Of a stretch of DNA of 63,720 nt, positions 1-7,717 are shown one piece after another. The position numbers and the translations under genes were made by a program. Origin of the DNA: Chlorobiota bacterium (GTDB lineage Bacteria > Bacteroidota > Ignavibacteria > OLB7); the NCBI GenBank assembly GCA_028287785.1, contig JAQBOZ010000036.1, positions 1-63,720 of the forward strand, in the 5' to 3' direction. The first letter of the stretch is position 1. Every line of letters starts with the position of its first letter. The notes below the pieces were generated by a model that made no database searches, was not told where the DNA came from, and saw only the letters and a program-made list of their open reading frames with translations.

Positions 1-61
1 CCCCGACCGCCCCGACTATCGATCAGATACGCGAAATAACTGAAAGCGAGACAACCATATC

Positions 62-1027
62 ATGGCTAAATACGTTCTTGAGTTCGAACGTCCGATACTT
101 GAACTGGAGGAGAAGATCGCCGAGATGCGGGCGATGTCCGAGCAGCTCGATATCGGCGAGGAGATAGAGGTTCTGGAACAGAAAGTCGAACGATTACGCA
201 TCAGCATTTATGAACAATTGACACGCTGGCAGCGAGTACAGCTCGCGAGACACCCGGACCGTCCCTTCACGCTGGACTACGTCGCGATGATCTGCGATGA
301 TTTCATCGAGCTTCATGGCGACAGGGCCTTTGGCGATGATAAGGCAATCGTCGCCGGGCTTACCCGTATCGACGGAAGGGAGCTTGTGCTGATCGGTCAT
401 CAGAAGGGGCATGATACCAAGGAGAACGTCAGCCGGAATTTCGGCATGCCGAACCCCGAGGGATATCGCAAGGCGCTCCGCCTGATGAAGCTGGCGGAGA
501 AGTTCGGCCTCCCCATCGTCACCTTTATCGATACGCCGGGCGCCTATCCCGGCATCGAGGCGGAGGAGCGGGGGCAGGCGGAGGCGATCGCCAGAAATCT
601 TCTGGAGATGGCGCGCCTCAGGACGCCGATCGTCAACGTGGTGATCGGCGAGGGGGCAAGCGGCGGGGCGCTCGGCATCGGCATGGGGGACCGGCTCCTG
701 ATGATGGAGAATACCTGGTTCTCGGTGATCGCCCCGGAATCGTGCTCGAGCATCCTCTGGAAGAGCTGGGATTACAAGGAGCAGGCGGCCGAGGCACTGC
801 GCCTGACCGCGCGCGATCTTGTGGAGATGGGAATTGCCGACAGCATCATCCCGGAGCCCGTTGGCGGGGCGCACCGCACGCCGGCCGTGGCCGCGGAGCT
901 GCTGAAATCGGCGCTTGTCGAGACATTGAATGAACTATCCGCATACCCGATCGACCAGCTTCTGGAGCGCCGCCATCAGCGCTACATGGGGATGGGCGTC
1001 TGGGAGAGCGAGGGAATCAAGGCCTGA
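62..1027 (+). CDS. accA: Acetyl-CoA carboxylase carboxyltransferase subunit alpha
   Basis: Alpha half of the biotin-dependent carboxyltransferase that moves the carboxyl group from carboxybiotin to acetyl-CoA to make malonyl-CoA, the committed step of fatty acid synthesis; it works in the cytosol with AccD. The 321-residue protein has the usual length. The N-terminus (residues 5-60) is the expected helical segment, followed by the crotonase-like carboxyltransferase core with [11 protein letters not shown], the glycine-rich TPGAYPG and the oxyanion-forming [12 protein letters not shown] motif. The ATG at 62 gives the normal AccA N-terminus. accD is not adjacent, which is common outside proteobacteria. 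Family identity is certain from the whole-length pattern; activity is inferred. Confidence 0.97.
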   Translation: MAKYVLEFERPILELEEKIAEMRAMSEQLDIGEEIEVLEQKVERLRISIYEQLTRWQRVQLARHPDRPFTLDYVAMICDDFIELHGDRAFGDDKAIVAGLTRIDGRELVLIGHQKGHDTKENVSRNFGMPNPEGYRKALRLMKLAEKFGLPIVTFIDTPGAYPGIEAEERGQAEAIARNLLEMARLRTPIVNVVIGEGASGGALGIGMGDRLLMMENTWFSVIAPESCSSILWKSWDYKEQAAEALRLTARDLVEMGIADSIIPEPVGGAHRTPAVAAELLKSALVETLNELSAYPIDQLLERRHQRYMGMGVWESEGIKA

Positions 1028-1190
1028 GGTGTGAATCCGCATCGTCCCGACTCACGCGTGAACGACACGCCAGGGGGAACTGAGTCGACAATGACGGTGC
1101 CGGAACGCCCGCGGCACGCAACGTCCGGCGAATGATCAATTCTCGCCAGGACCATTGGGGACAACAAGGTACAAACTGGGGACAGAGACT

Positions 1191-2915
1191 ATGGCAGATA
1201 CGGAAGATCAGGGCGGAGGCCAGGAAAAACCCCGGAAGGTTTGGGGAATCCGGGAGCGCAACCGCGACAGGGTGACCGGTGATAAACCGGCCGGCGAGAC
1301 GAAGAAGCCGGATGCCGGCGCCGGAGAATCAGGGGGAAATGAGTTCCGTCGGCGTGAATTTCCCGAGCGTGGGATGGAAAAGCGCCCGCCATTCGATGCC
1401 GGTCAAAGCCAGGGGGAGGCCCCACGGCGTGACTTCGTCAGGACGGAGCGTCCGGCGGGTGATCGTGAGCGGACGGGCTTTGGCGGCGGATTTCGTCCCG
1501 ATCGTGAGCGGACGGGCTTTGGCGGCGGTGGTGACCGGGGTGGATTCGGCGGCGGTGGGTTTGGCGGCGGTGGTGATCGGGGTGGATTCGGAGGAAGGGA
1601 TCGTGATTCCTCACGCGAGGCTCCACGGCGGGATTTCGTACGGCGCGATGATCGCCCCGACACGGGTGAGCGACGTGATTTCGTCCGCCGCGATGAAGGG
1701 CGTTCCGACATGGGACGCGGCGGCGATCGTCGTGACGCGCGCCCCTACAGGGGAAGCAGCAGCTACGGCCCATCGTCCAGATTCGGCGGCCCGCGCGGTC
1801 GTGGCGGCCCCCGTCCGCCGTTCAAGAAAAAGAAAAAGGCGAGGGTCTATTTCCATCAGGCGCTTACGCGGATCCTTCTGCCGAAGCTTCTGACCAAGGC
1901 GAAATATCTCTCGCCGGCGCTTGCCCGGCAGTTTATCGAGGCCGGGCGCATCAGGGTGAACGCCAGGGTGATGTCATCGCGATTCTACGAGGTGAACCTC
2001 AGGAAGGAGCGCGTGACGATCGACGAGGCGCCAACGGAGTATCCGCGCCGGCTCTCGTACATGGTCTACAACAAGCCGGTCGGTGTCCTCTGCGAGAAGG
2101 GGAACGCGGCGTTCGAGGAGGTCTTCGAGACCACCGCTCCGTGGAGCTATCCGTTCGGCAGGCTCACCAGGTCGGTTTCCGGCGTGGTTGTCCTCTCGAA
2201 CGATCCACGCATGGTATCGACGCAGCATATGACCGATATCGAGCTGCAGAAGGAATATCGGATCAAGCTGAACCGCCATCTTACCGATGATGAGGTGGAG
2301 CAGCTTCAGGGGGGCGTGCTGGTGGGGGAGGATTACTTCGTCCCGCTCCGCGTCACGGTCGGCAATAAGAATGCCCATTCGATGTGGATCGATATGACGC
2401 TGCTGGATGATTCGTATCACGGCATCTACGGCGCGCTGAAGGCGCTCAACTGCGAGGTGATACGGATGCGACGGACGCGCATCGGTCTGCTGAACGAGCA
2501 GATGGTCCCGAACGGCGAGTGGCGCGAGCTGAGCGGGTTCGAGATCAGCGCGCTGGGACTTTCCCGGTTCATGCCGGGCGAGCTTCCACCGGAGCCGCTG
2601 CCACCCCCCAGGCCACGTCCCGAGAAGGCACGCCCCGGAGGCCGGTTCTCCCGCGATGGCAAGGGAGGCGATTTCCGTGGCGGTGATTCACGCGGCGGTG
2701 ATTCGCGTGGCGGTGATTCACGCGGCGGTGATTCACGCGGCGGTGATTCACGCGGCGGCGATTTCCGCGGAGGGGATTCACGCGGCGGACCCGGCAAGCC
2801 GTGGGAGCGCAGAGGCGGCGGGAAGTTCGGTGGCCGTCGTGCGGAGGACGAGCAGGATGAGCGGGAGGAGCGTCTCCGTCGCGAGGCGGCGGCTGACGCC
2901 ATCGGCAACAAGTAG
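1191..2915 (+). CDS. RsuA/RluB-type pseudouridine synthase-like protein with RG-rich arms; catalytic Asp absent
   Basis: Ribosomal RNA pseudouridine synthase fold, from an S4 RNA-binding domain (about residues 225-280) and an RsuA/RluB core (about 285-450). Roughly 210 residues of Arg/Gly/Asp-rich low-complexity sequence precede the S4 domain, and the C-terminal 110 residues contain a GGDSR pentapeptide array. The ATG at 1191 is preferred to an in-frame TTG at 1155 because the extra residues have no family support. The catalytic motif is normally GRLD followed by a small-residue stretch; here it reads YPFGRLTRSVSG, with Thr (about residue 326) where the nucleophilic Asp should be, although YMVYNKP and the downstream LSND segment are kept. 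It may therefore be an RNA-binding protein that no longer isomerises uridine. The RG-rich arms suggest RNA or condensate interactions, which is inference. It sits 163 bp after accA and just before a Nudix gene. Confidence 0.85.
   Translation: MADTEDQGGGQEKPRKVWGIRERNRDRVTGDKPAGETKKPDAGAGESGGNEFRRREFPERGMEKRPPFDAGQSQGEAPRRDFVRTERPAGDRERTGFGGGFRPDRERTGFGGGGDRGGFGGGGFGGGGDRGGFGGRDRDSSREAPRRDFVRRDDRPDTGERRDFVRRDEGRSDMGRGGDRRDARPYRGSSSYGPSSRFGGPRGRGGPRPPFKKKKKARVYFHQALTRILLPKLLTKAKYLSPALARQFIEAGRIRVNARVMSSRFYEVNLRKERVTIDEAPTEYPRRLSYMVYNKPVGVLCEKGNAAFEEVFETTAPWSYPFGRLTRSVSGVVVLSNDPRMVSTQHMTDIELQKEYRIKLNRHLTDDEVEQLQGGVLVGEDYFVPLRVTVGNKNAHSMWIDMTLLDDSYHGIYGALKALNCEVIRMRRTRIGLLNEQMVPNGEWRELSGFEISALGLSRFMPGELPPEPLPPPRPRPEKARPGGRFSRDGKGGDFRGGDSRGGDSRGGDSRGGDSRGGDSRGGDFRGGDSRGGPGKPWERRGGGKFGGRRAEDEQDEREERLRREAAADAIGNK
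1489..1605 (+). repeat. Imperfect Gly/Asp/Arg-coding repeats in the N-terminal arm
   Basis: Several near-identical segments built on GATCGTGAGCGGACGGGC and GGCGGCGGTGGTGA alternate in frame and encode the DRERTGFGGG and GGGDRGGFGG runs of the RsuA-like protein. The copies are less regular than the C-terminal array. Confidence 0.8.
2664..2783 (+). repeat. In-frame 15-bp tandem array (8 units, GGDSR/GGDFR)
   Basis: Eight contiguous 15-bp units encode GGDFR, five GGDSR, GGDFR and GGDSR. The unit consensus is GGCGGTGATTCACGC with few synonymous changes. The array lies in the C-terminal tail of the RsuA-like protein, so unit gain or loss would not shift the frame. Confidence 0.95.
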
Positions 2916-2927
2916 CGGAGCCGACCG

Positions 2928-3374
2928 ATGCCCGGAATCGTTTCGAACCTCGTGCAGGTTCATCCGTTTCGCGTGCGCGGGGGGGAGATCGAGCATCTCC
3001 TCCTCAAACGCGCTTCGGACGAGCCCATCTGTCCCGATATCTGGCAGGTGGTGACCGGCGGCATCGAAACGGGGGAACGCTCGATCGACGCGGCGCGGCG
3101 GGAATTGCTGGAGGAAACCGGCATCGTCGCCGAGTCGTGGATCGCGCTTCCGGTTGTCGCCAGCTTCTACTTCGAGCCGACCGATGAGATCATGATGTCG
3201 CCGATCTTCGCCTGCCGGCTGCCGGATGCGATGGAGCCGCGTCTGTCGGAGGAGCATGGTGAGTATCGGTGGCTGCCGTTGCGGGATGCGTGCGCCCTGC
3301 TGCCGTATCCATCGCATCGCGAGGGAGCCAGGGCGGTGGAGGAGCATCTGAGCGGGCTGCTCCCTCATCGTTGA
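2928..3374 (+). CDS. Nudix hydrolase
   Basis: Hydrolyses a nucleoside diphosphate linked to another moiety; the substrate cannot be read from the sequence. The 148-residue protein contains a complete Nudix box (GX5EX7REUXEEXGU) at about residues 44-66, with GGIETGE, RREL and EETG all intact, so the metal-binding glutamates are present. The start follows the upstream stop by 12 bases, so co-transcription with the RsuA-like gene is likely. The rest of the protein is a plain single Nudix domain without a zinc ribbon or other fusion. Some small single-domain members act on dihydroneopterin triphosphate or oxidised nucleotides, but nothing here decides between these. Confidence 0.9.
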   Translation: MPGIVSNLVQVHPFRVRGGEIEHLLLKRASDEPICPDIWQVVTGGIETGERSIDAARRELLEETGIVAESWIALPVVASFYFEPTDEIMMSPIFACRLPDAMEPRLSEEHGEYRWLPLRDACALLPYPSHREGARAVEEHLSGLLPHR

Positions 3375-3410
3375 TGAGGGGTGTAATATGATGGGCCGTT
3401 GGCCCGTTGG

Positions 3411-3521
3411 CGGAGGGCTTCTTCCAGGGCATGGTATCAGTTCTTCAGCGGAGGGTTTGCAGGGCTTGGTATCAGTTCTTCAGCGGAGGGCTTGCAGGGC
3501 ATGGTATCAGTTCTTCAGCGG
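3411..3521. repeat. 35-bp tandem repeat, about three copies
   Basis: A 35-bp unit beginning GGTATCAGTTCTTCAGCGG recurs at 3433, 3468 and 3503, with a partial copy before it. It fills most of the gap between the Nudix and truA genes. The reading frames that cross it look like repeat artefacts, not genes. Confidence 0.9.
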
Positions 3522-3579
3522 GCCGGTTTCACGACCGGCTCGTTGTCGTTTATTCCCCATTCCATGATATCGTTATCTC

Positions 3580-4380
3580 ATGACTGCACCGGGCGACAGG
3601 CAATCCGTGGCACGCCGTATCGCCATGCGCGTTCAGTATGACGGCACCGGCTTCCTTGGATGGCAGCGACAGTCGCGGGGGAGGACCGTGCAGGAGGAGC
3701 TAGAGCTGATGCTTTCGCGGCTGGCGGGCGATGTTCCCGTGACCGTGGTGGGGGCCGGCCGGACTGATTCCGGCGTTCACGCTCACGGTCAGGTTGCCCA
3801 TGCCGATATCATCACCCGATATTCCGCCGGCGAACTGCATCACGCCATCGGCCGGATGTCGCCGGATGATATGGCGATCACCGATCTGGCCGATGCCCCG
3901 CCGGGCTTTCATGCCCGCTACGCCGCCCATGCCCGGAGCTATCGCTACAGCATCATCCATCATCGCGATCCCTTCCTGGCCCGCTACGCATGGCGTCTGG
4001 ACCGGCGGCTCGACTTCAGCCTGCTGAATGCCGCCGCCGCGCGGCTTCACGGCGCTCACGATTTCACCTCCCTTTCCAAGCACAACCCCGACACCGAGAA
4101 GATGATCTGCGATATCTCGCGCGCCGAATGGCGTCGGCGGGAGGATGGGGTCGAGTTTCACGTCACGGCCGACAGGTTCCTCTATGGAATGGTCAGGCTT
4201 CTCGTGGGGGTGCAGGTCGATGTCGCGCTCGGCAGGATGCCGGAGGAGCGGATCGGGGAGATCATCGCGCGGCGGGACCGATCGCTTCAGAGCACGGCGG
4301 CCCCGGCGCACGGGCTCTCCCTTGTGGAAGTTTCCTATCCGTATCCTATCTTCCGGCAATCGGGCACGGATGTCGTGTAG
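3580..4380 (+). CDS. truA: tRNA pseudouridine(38-40) synthase TruA
   Basis: Converts uridines 38-40 in the anticodon arm of many tRNAs to pseudouridine. The 266-residue protein carries the TruA signature VQYDGTGFLGWQRQ near the N-terminus and the catalytic motif GAGRTDSGVHAHGQ with the nucleophilic Asp at about residue 63. Downstream, ARYAAHARSYRY and FTSLSKHNPD match the family core, as does the C-terminal RFLYGMVRLLVG helix. Unlike the RsuA-like protein upstream, the catalytic Asp is present. The ATG at 3580 adds about 15 residues before the core; an internal ATG at 3625 would also give a workable protein. A tandem-repeat gap separates it from the Nudix gene. Confidence 0.96.
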   Translation: MTAPGDRQSVARRIAMRVQYDGTGFLGWQRQSRGRTVQEELELMLSRLAGDVPVTVVGAGRTDSGVHAHGQVAHADIITRYSAGELHHAIGRMSPDDMAITDLADAPPGFHARYAAHARSYRYSIIHHRDPFLARYAWRLDRRLDFSLLNAAAARLHGAHDFTSLSKHNPDTEKMICDISRAEWRRREDGVEFHVTADRFLYGMVRLLVGVQVDVALGRMPEERIGEIIARRDRSLQSTAAPAHGLSLVEVSYPYPIFRQSGTDVV

Positions 4381-4413
4381 GTTGAATATCCAATCTCTCT
4401 ATCGGACCTCATT

Positions 4414-5253
4414 ATGGGCTTTCTACAATCGATCACCGGATGGGCACGCCACGGGCGCTGGCATCTGTACGGCCTGTTCGCCAGTTGCGCCTGCGTGCTG
4501 GCCGCCTGCGGGCTGAACCTCTTCTCCATCGATGACGATTCCCGCTTCGGAGCGCAGATGGATAACGAGATCAGGACCACCCCGTCGCAGTATCCGATCC
4601 TCAACAACGAGGGGGTTCGTGGGTATGTGCAGCGCGTGGTGGACCGGATCAAGATGTCGCCGAAGATCAAGTATCGCGACAAGTTTCCGTACAAGGTGAC
4701 GGTGATCAACGACGATCGGACGATCAACGCGTTCGCCACGCCGGGCGGTTATGTCTACGTCTACACCGGCCTGCTGAAGTTCATCGATAACGAGTCTACG
4801 CTGGCCGGCGTGCTGGCGCACGAGATCGGCCACGCCGAGGAGCGGCATGGCACCAAGCATATGACCACGGCGCTCGGGGCCGATATCGCCATGCAGGTCG
4901 CGCTGGGGAACAACCCATCGCAGCTTGCGCAGATCGCCGGCAATGCCGCCGTGCTGCTTGGAACGCTCAAGAACAGCCGCGACGATGAACTCGAGGCCGA
5001 CACCGACTCCTTTCTCTATCTTCAGTCGACGCCGTACTGGCCCGGATCGATCAAGTATTTCTTCGAGAAGATGCTGCAACAGCAGGGGCGGAGTTCCAGC
5101 AGCCCGCTTGCGGAGTGGACATCGACCCATCCGACCGATCAGAAGCGGACCGACAATGTAAACAAGCTGCTGAAGGACTATCAGACCCCGGCCCCCACGG
5201 CCCCGATGCTGATGGCCGACAACTACCGGAGCATGCTTCGCCAGCTCCGCTGA
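4414..5253 (+). CDS. M48-family metalloprotease, lipoprotein
   Basis: Zinc metalloprotease of the M48 (BepA/YcaL-like) group, predicted to be anchored in the envelope. Residues 18-32 form a hydrophobic segment ending in the lipobox LAAC, with Cys at about position 32. The zinc motif LAHEIGHAEERHG (HEIGH at about 136-140) is intact, and the third ligand is supplied by the downstream DDELEADTDSF segment. The M48 helix INAFATPGGYVYVYTGLL precedes the active site. Length (279 residues) is typical of periplasmic members without TPRs. Related enzymes degrade or assist mis-assembled outer-membrane proteins; that role here is inference. It is 33 bp downstream of truA and probably begins a short run with pyrF. 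Confidence 0.93.
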   Translation: MGFLQSITGWARHGRWHLYGLFASCACVLAACGLNLFSIDDDSRFGAQMDNEIRTTPSQYPILNNEGVRGYVQRVVDRIKMSPKIKYRDKFPYKVTVINDDRTINAFATPGGYVYVYTGLLKFIDNESTLAGVLAHEIGHAEERHGTKHMTTALGADIAMQVALGNNPSQLAQIAGNAAVLLGTLKNSRDDELEADTDSFLYLQSTPYWPGSIKYFFEKMLQQQGRSSSSPLAEWTSTHPTDQKRTDNVNKLLKDYQTPAPTAPMLMADNYRSMLRQLR

Positions 5254-5313
5254 TCCTTTCTCCAGCCCCGGCGTCCGGATGGGCGCCCGGTGGCATTTGA
5301 ACGAACAACATCT

Positions 5314-6147
5314 ATGAGCGATACGATATTCAACCAGCGCTACTCCGACATCCTGGAGCGCAACGGTTCGCGGCTCTGCGTGGGCCTCGATACCGATATC
5401 TCCACGCTCCCCGCCGCGGTGCGGAATCATCTCAACCCGATCTTCGAGTTCAACCGGAGGATCATCGAGGCGACGGGGGATATCTGCTGTTCCTACAAGA
5501 TGAACCTGGCGTTCTACGAGAGCGCCGGCGAGGCGGGCATGGAGGCGCTGGCCCGGACGCTTGAGATCATTCCCGATGGGGTGATCACCATCGGCGACGC
5601 CAAGCGCGGGGATATCGGCAACACCGCGGAACGCTACGCAAGCTCCCTGTTCGAGCATTTCGGATTCGACGCGGTGACGGTCAACCCATACATGGGAATG
5701 GATTCGCTCCGCCCGTTCTTCGCGTACGAGGGGAAATGCGTTATCGTGCTGGCGCTGACATCCAACCCCGGCTCCAACGACTTCCAGCGTCTTGTTGTGG
5801 ACGGGAAGCCGCTCTACAGGCGGGTTGTGGACCGGTGCATGGAGGAGTATGGCGCGGACAAGGGGATCGGTTTCGTGGTTGGGGCAACCCATCCGGGGGA
5901 GCTGGCCGAGCTTCGGACCGCCGTCGGCAACAATGTCCCGCTCCTGATTCCCGGCCTTGGCACGCAGGGAGGAGATGCCGCGGCAACCACAAAGGCGAAC
6001 AACGGGGGCATTGCCTTCTTCAACGTTTCGCGCGGGATCAGCGGGGCGGGGAAGGGGGATGATTTCGCGGAGCAGGCGCGGGCCGCCGCCATGCGATTCG
6101 CGGAGGAACTGCTGGAGCCGGGAAACGGCCAGCCCGCCGAGGCATAG
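5314..6147 (+). CDS. pyrF: Orotidine 5'-phosphate decarboxylase, type 2
   Basis: Decarboxylates OMP to UMP, the last step of pyrimidine synthesis. The 277-residue protein begins SDTIFNQRYSDIL, continues CVGLDTD and contains the catalytic DAKRGDIGNT motif (about residues 95-104), diagnostic of the longer type-2 family. The C-terminal phosphate-binding segment is LLIPGLGTQGGD followed by FNVSRGI. The ATG at 5314 matches the usual start; an in-frame GTG at 5290 would only add a short unsupported tail. The gene lies 60 bp after the M48 gene. Confidence 0.97.
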   Translation: MSDTIFNQRYSDILERNGSRLCVGLDTDISTLPAAVRNHLNPIFEFNRRIIEATGDICCSYKMNLAFYESAGEAGMEALARTLEIIPDGVITIGDAKRGDIGNTAERYASSLFEHFGFDAVTVNPYMGMDSLRPFFAYEGKCVIVLALTSNPGSNDFQRLVVDGKPLYRRVVDRCMEEYGADKGIGFVVGATHPGELAELRTAVGNNVPLLIPGLGTQGGDAAATTKANNGGIAFFNVSRGISGAGKGDDFAEQARAAAMRFAEELLEPGNGQPAEA

Positions 6148-6157
6148 CAGACTGTCC

Positions 6158-6255
6158 AACAACGCCATCTGCAACGCTGGCGAAACAATTTCCTCAAGCC
6201 CCGGAGGGGCGCAATAACCGGTGCACGGGGCATCGCCCTGTGCACACAGGGGTTG
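6158..6255 (+). repeat. Dispersed hairpin repeat, copy R1
   Basis: First of two tandem 98-bp copies. It contains a GAACAACGCCATCTGC-like lead, the palindromic core GCCCCGGAGGGGCGCAAT, then a second hairpin of the form GTGCACGGGGCATnGCCCTGTGCAC. It starts 10 bases after the pyrF stop. Confidence 0.9.
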
Positions 6256-6350
6256 AACAACGCCATCTGCAACGCTGGCGAAACAATCTCCTCAAGCCCC
6301 GGAGGGGCGCAATAACCGGTGCACGGGGCATTGCCCTGTGCACACAGAGG
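6256..6350 (+). repeat. Dispersed hairpin repeat, copy R2
   Basis: Second tandem copy, offset exactly 98 bp from R1 and nearly identical to it. It ends eight bases before the start codon at 6358, so the second hairpin would lie at the translation start of that gene. Confidence 0.9.
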
Positions 6351-6357
6351 ATCGGTC

Positions 6358-7596
6358 ATGGAGCGGGAATCTGATCTCTACAGCCTCTGGGTCCGCGCCG
6401 CGCGGACAGGAGCCGCATTCCGCTGCCGGGATGGCCGGAACGTGGTGGTGATCGCCCGCGGGGTTCGTAACGATGGCGCCGGGCCGGACTTCAACGGGGC
6501 GGTGCTTCTGATCGACGGGCGGATGCACGTTGGCGATGTCGAGATGCACCTGCGGGAGTCCGACTGGTTCGCCCACCGGCATCAGCTCGACGACGCATAC
6601 AACTCCGTGATCCTCCATGTGATCGCCGCGGAGAGTGGCGTGTCGCTCGACCTGCCAACGGTGCTGGCCTCCGAACTGCCTGGACAGGCGGGAGCGCCGG
6701 ATTCCCCGGAATCGGTCCCGGCGGGCCTCCCGGCGGAGTTGCTGGCGGAGCTTTCATGGTCGCGCCTGCTCAGGCGTGCCACGGAGATCATTCGCGCCGA
6801 TCCGGCCCTCCCCGATCCCATCAGGATACGCCGGGCGTTTATCCTCCGAGCCTTCGATTGTCTGGGCTATGCCGGCAATCGCGAGCCGATGGGGCAGGTC
6901 GCCCGCTGGATTCTGGAGCGGGAAGATGACCTTGCCGGGGCGTCGCTGGAGAGGTTCACGGTTCAGATCTTCCGGGCCTCCGGGTTGCAATGCGAGCGGA
7001 TGCTGTCGATGGGGGAGAAGGTGATCGATCCCTCACTACTGGCGCTCATTCCGGATGCCGGTGGCGTCTGCTCACCGGTCTGGCGCTATGATGTCAGGCG
7101 CGAGAACGCGCCGGAGCGGCGTCTCTGGGGAGGAGCCATCCTGTTGCACCGGCTGTATGGCGATGGCCTGCTCGATATCGTAGTCAGTGAAATTCGATCG
7201 GGAAGTTTTCGCAACATCGAGCGGCATTTGACGATACGGAGCGGACGCGAGACGCTGATTGGCGCGGGGCGGGGGCGGGAGATCATCATCAACGCGCTGC
7301 TTCCCGTGGCGGTCGCGGCCGGGCTGCTGGCGCGGGATCGGGAATTGGTGGAAGGGGGATGCCGGTTGTATCGGGAATTCCCATCGCTTGCCTCCAACCG
7401 GATCGTGCGGAACGTGGAATCGCGCTATCTGAACGGCGCGGAGCTTTCCGGGGGATTCTGGCAGCAGGGGGCGATCGAGTTCCATCAGCGCTATCTGAAC
7501 GCCGATCGGAGCCGTTTATCGTTTATAGCCGAGGGGCGGAATGCTCAGGTCCAGGGACTTACGCCGGCCATCGCGGCCCATCGGCGGGTGGCATAA
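6358..7596 (+). CDS. DUF2851 family protein
   Basis: Conserved protein of unknown function, found mostly in Bacteroidota and relatives. Residues 30-85 carry the family hallmark: GAGPDFNGAVLLIDG, then GDVEMHLRESDW and YNSVILHVI. This resembles the active-site-like arrangement of a nuclease-type fold, but no function is established. The 412-residue length is normal. The ATG at 6358 was chosen because the upstream in-frame sequence is the R2 repeat, whose translated peptide is an artefact. There is no signal peptide. The gene may be affected by the repeat hairpin immediately before it. Confidence 0.85.
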   Translation: MERESDLYSLWVRAARTGAAFRCRDGRNVVVIARGVRNDGAGPDFNGAVLLIDGRMHVGDVEMHLRESDWFAHRHQLDDAYNSVILHVIAAESGVSLDLPTVLASELPGQAGAPDSPESVPAGLPAELLAELSWSRLLRRATEIIRADPALPDPIRIRRAFILRAFDCLGYAGNREPMGQVARWILEREDDLAGASLERFTVQIFRASGLQCERMLSMGEKVIDPSLLALIPDAGGVCSPVWRYDVRRENAPERRLWGGAILLHRLYGDGLLDIVVSEIRSGSFRNIERHLTIRSGRETLIGAGRGREIIINALLPVAVAAGLLARDRELVEGGCRLYREFPSLASNRIVRNVESRYLNGAELSGGFWQQGAIEFHQRYLNADRSRLSFIAEGRNAQVQGLTPAIAAHRRVA

Positions 7597-7641
7597 GGTT
7601 CCGGCGACGATGCCGGGATGTCGCCTTCTTCCGCTGGTCGG

Positions 7642-7669
7642 TTGACAGAGGCCCTTCCGGGACATATTG
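7642..7669 (+). promoter_or_regulatory. Possible promoter upstream of the M32 carboxypeptidase
   Basis: TTGACA at 7642-7647 is followed after 15 bases by CATATTG at 7663-7669. This resembles the FCB-type TTG-N18-TAxxTTG layout with one mismatch. The start codon lies about 50 bp downstream. Confidence 0.35.
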
Positions 7670-7717
7670 TTCAATACAAACGACATCAACATTCAACATC
7701 CTCAACACAGATCGACA

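Noticed and set aside
1155-1190. Longer TTG start for the RsuA-like gene
   Set aside because: The added residues have no family support, and the ATG at 1191 follows a purine-rich stretch.
1403-1711. Antisense frames through the RsuA-like gene arms
   Set aside because: Arg/Pro-rich products caused by the GC-rich low-complexity sequence.
3399-3641. Open frame across the 35-bp tandem repeat
   Set aside because: Its translation only reflects the repeat, and it overlaps truA in another frame.
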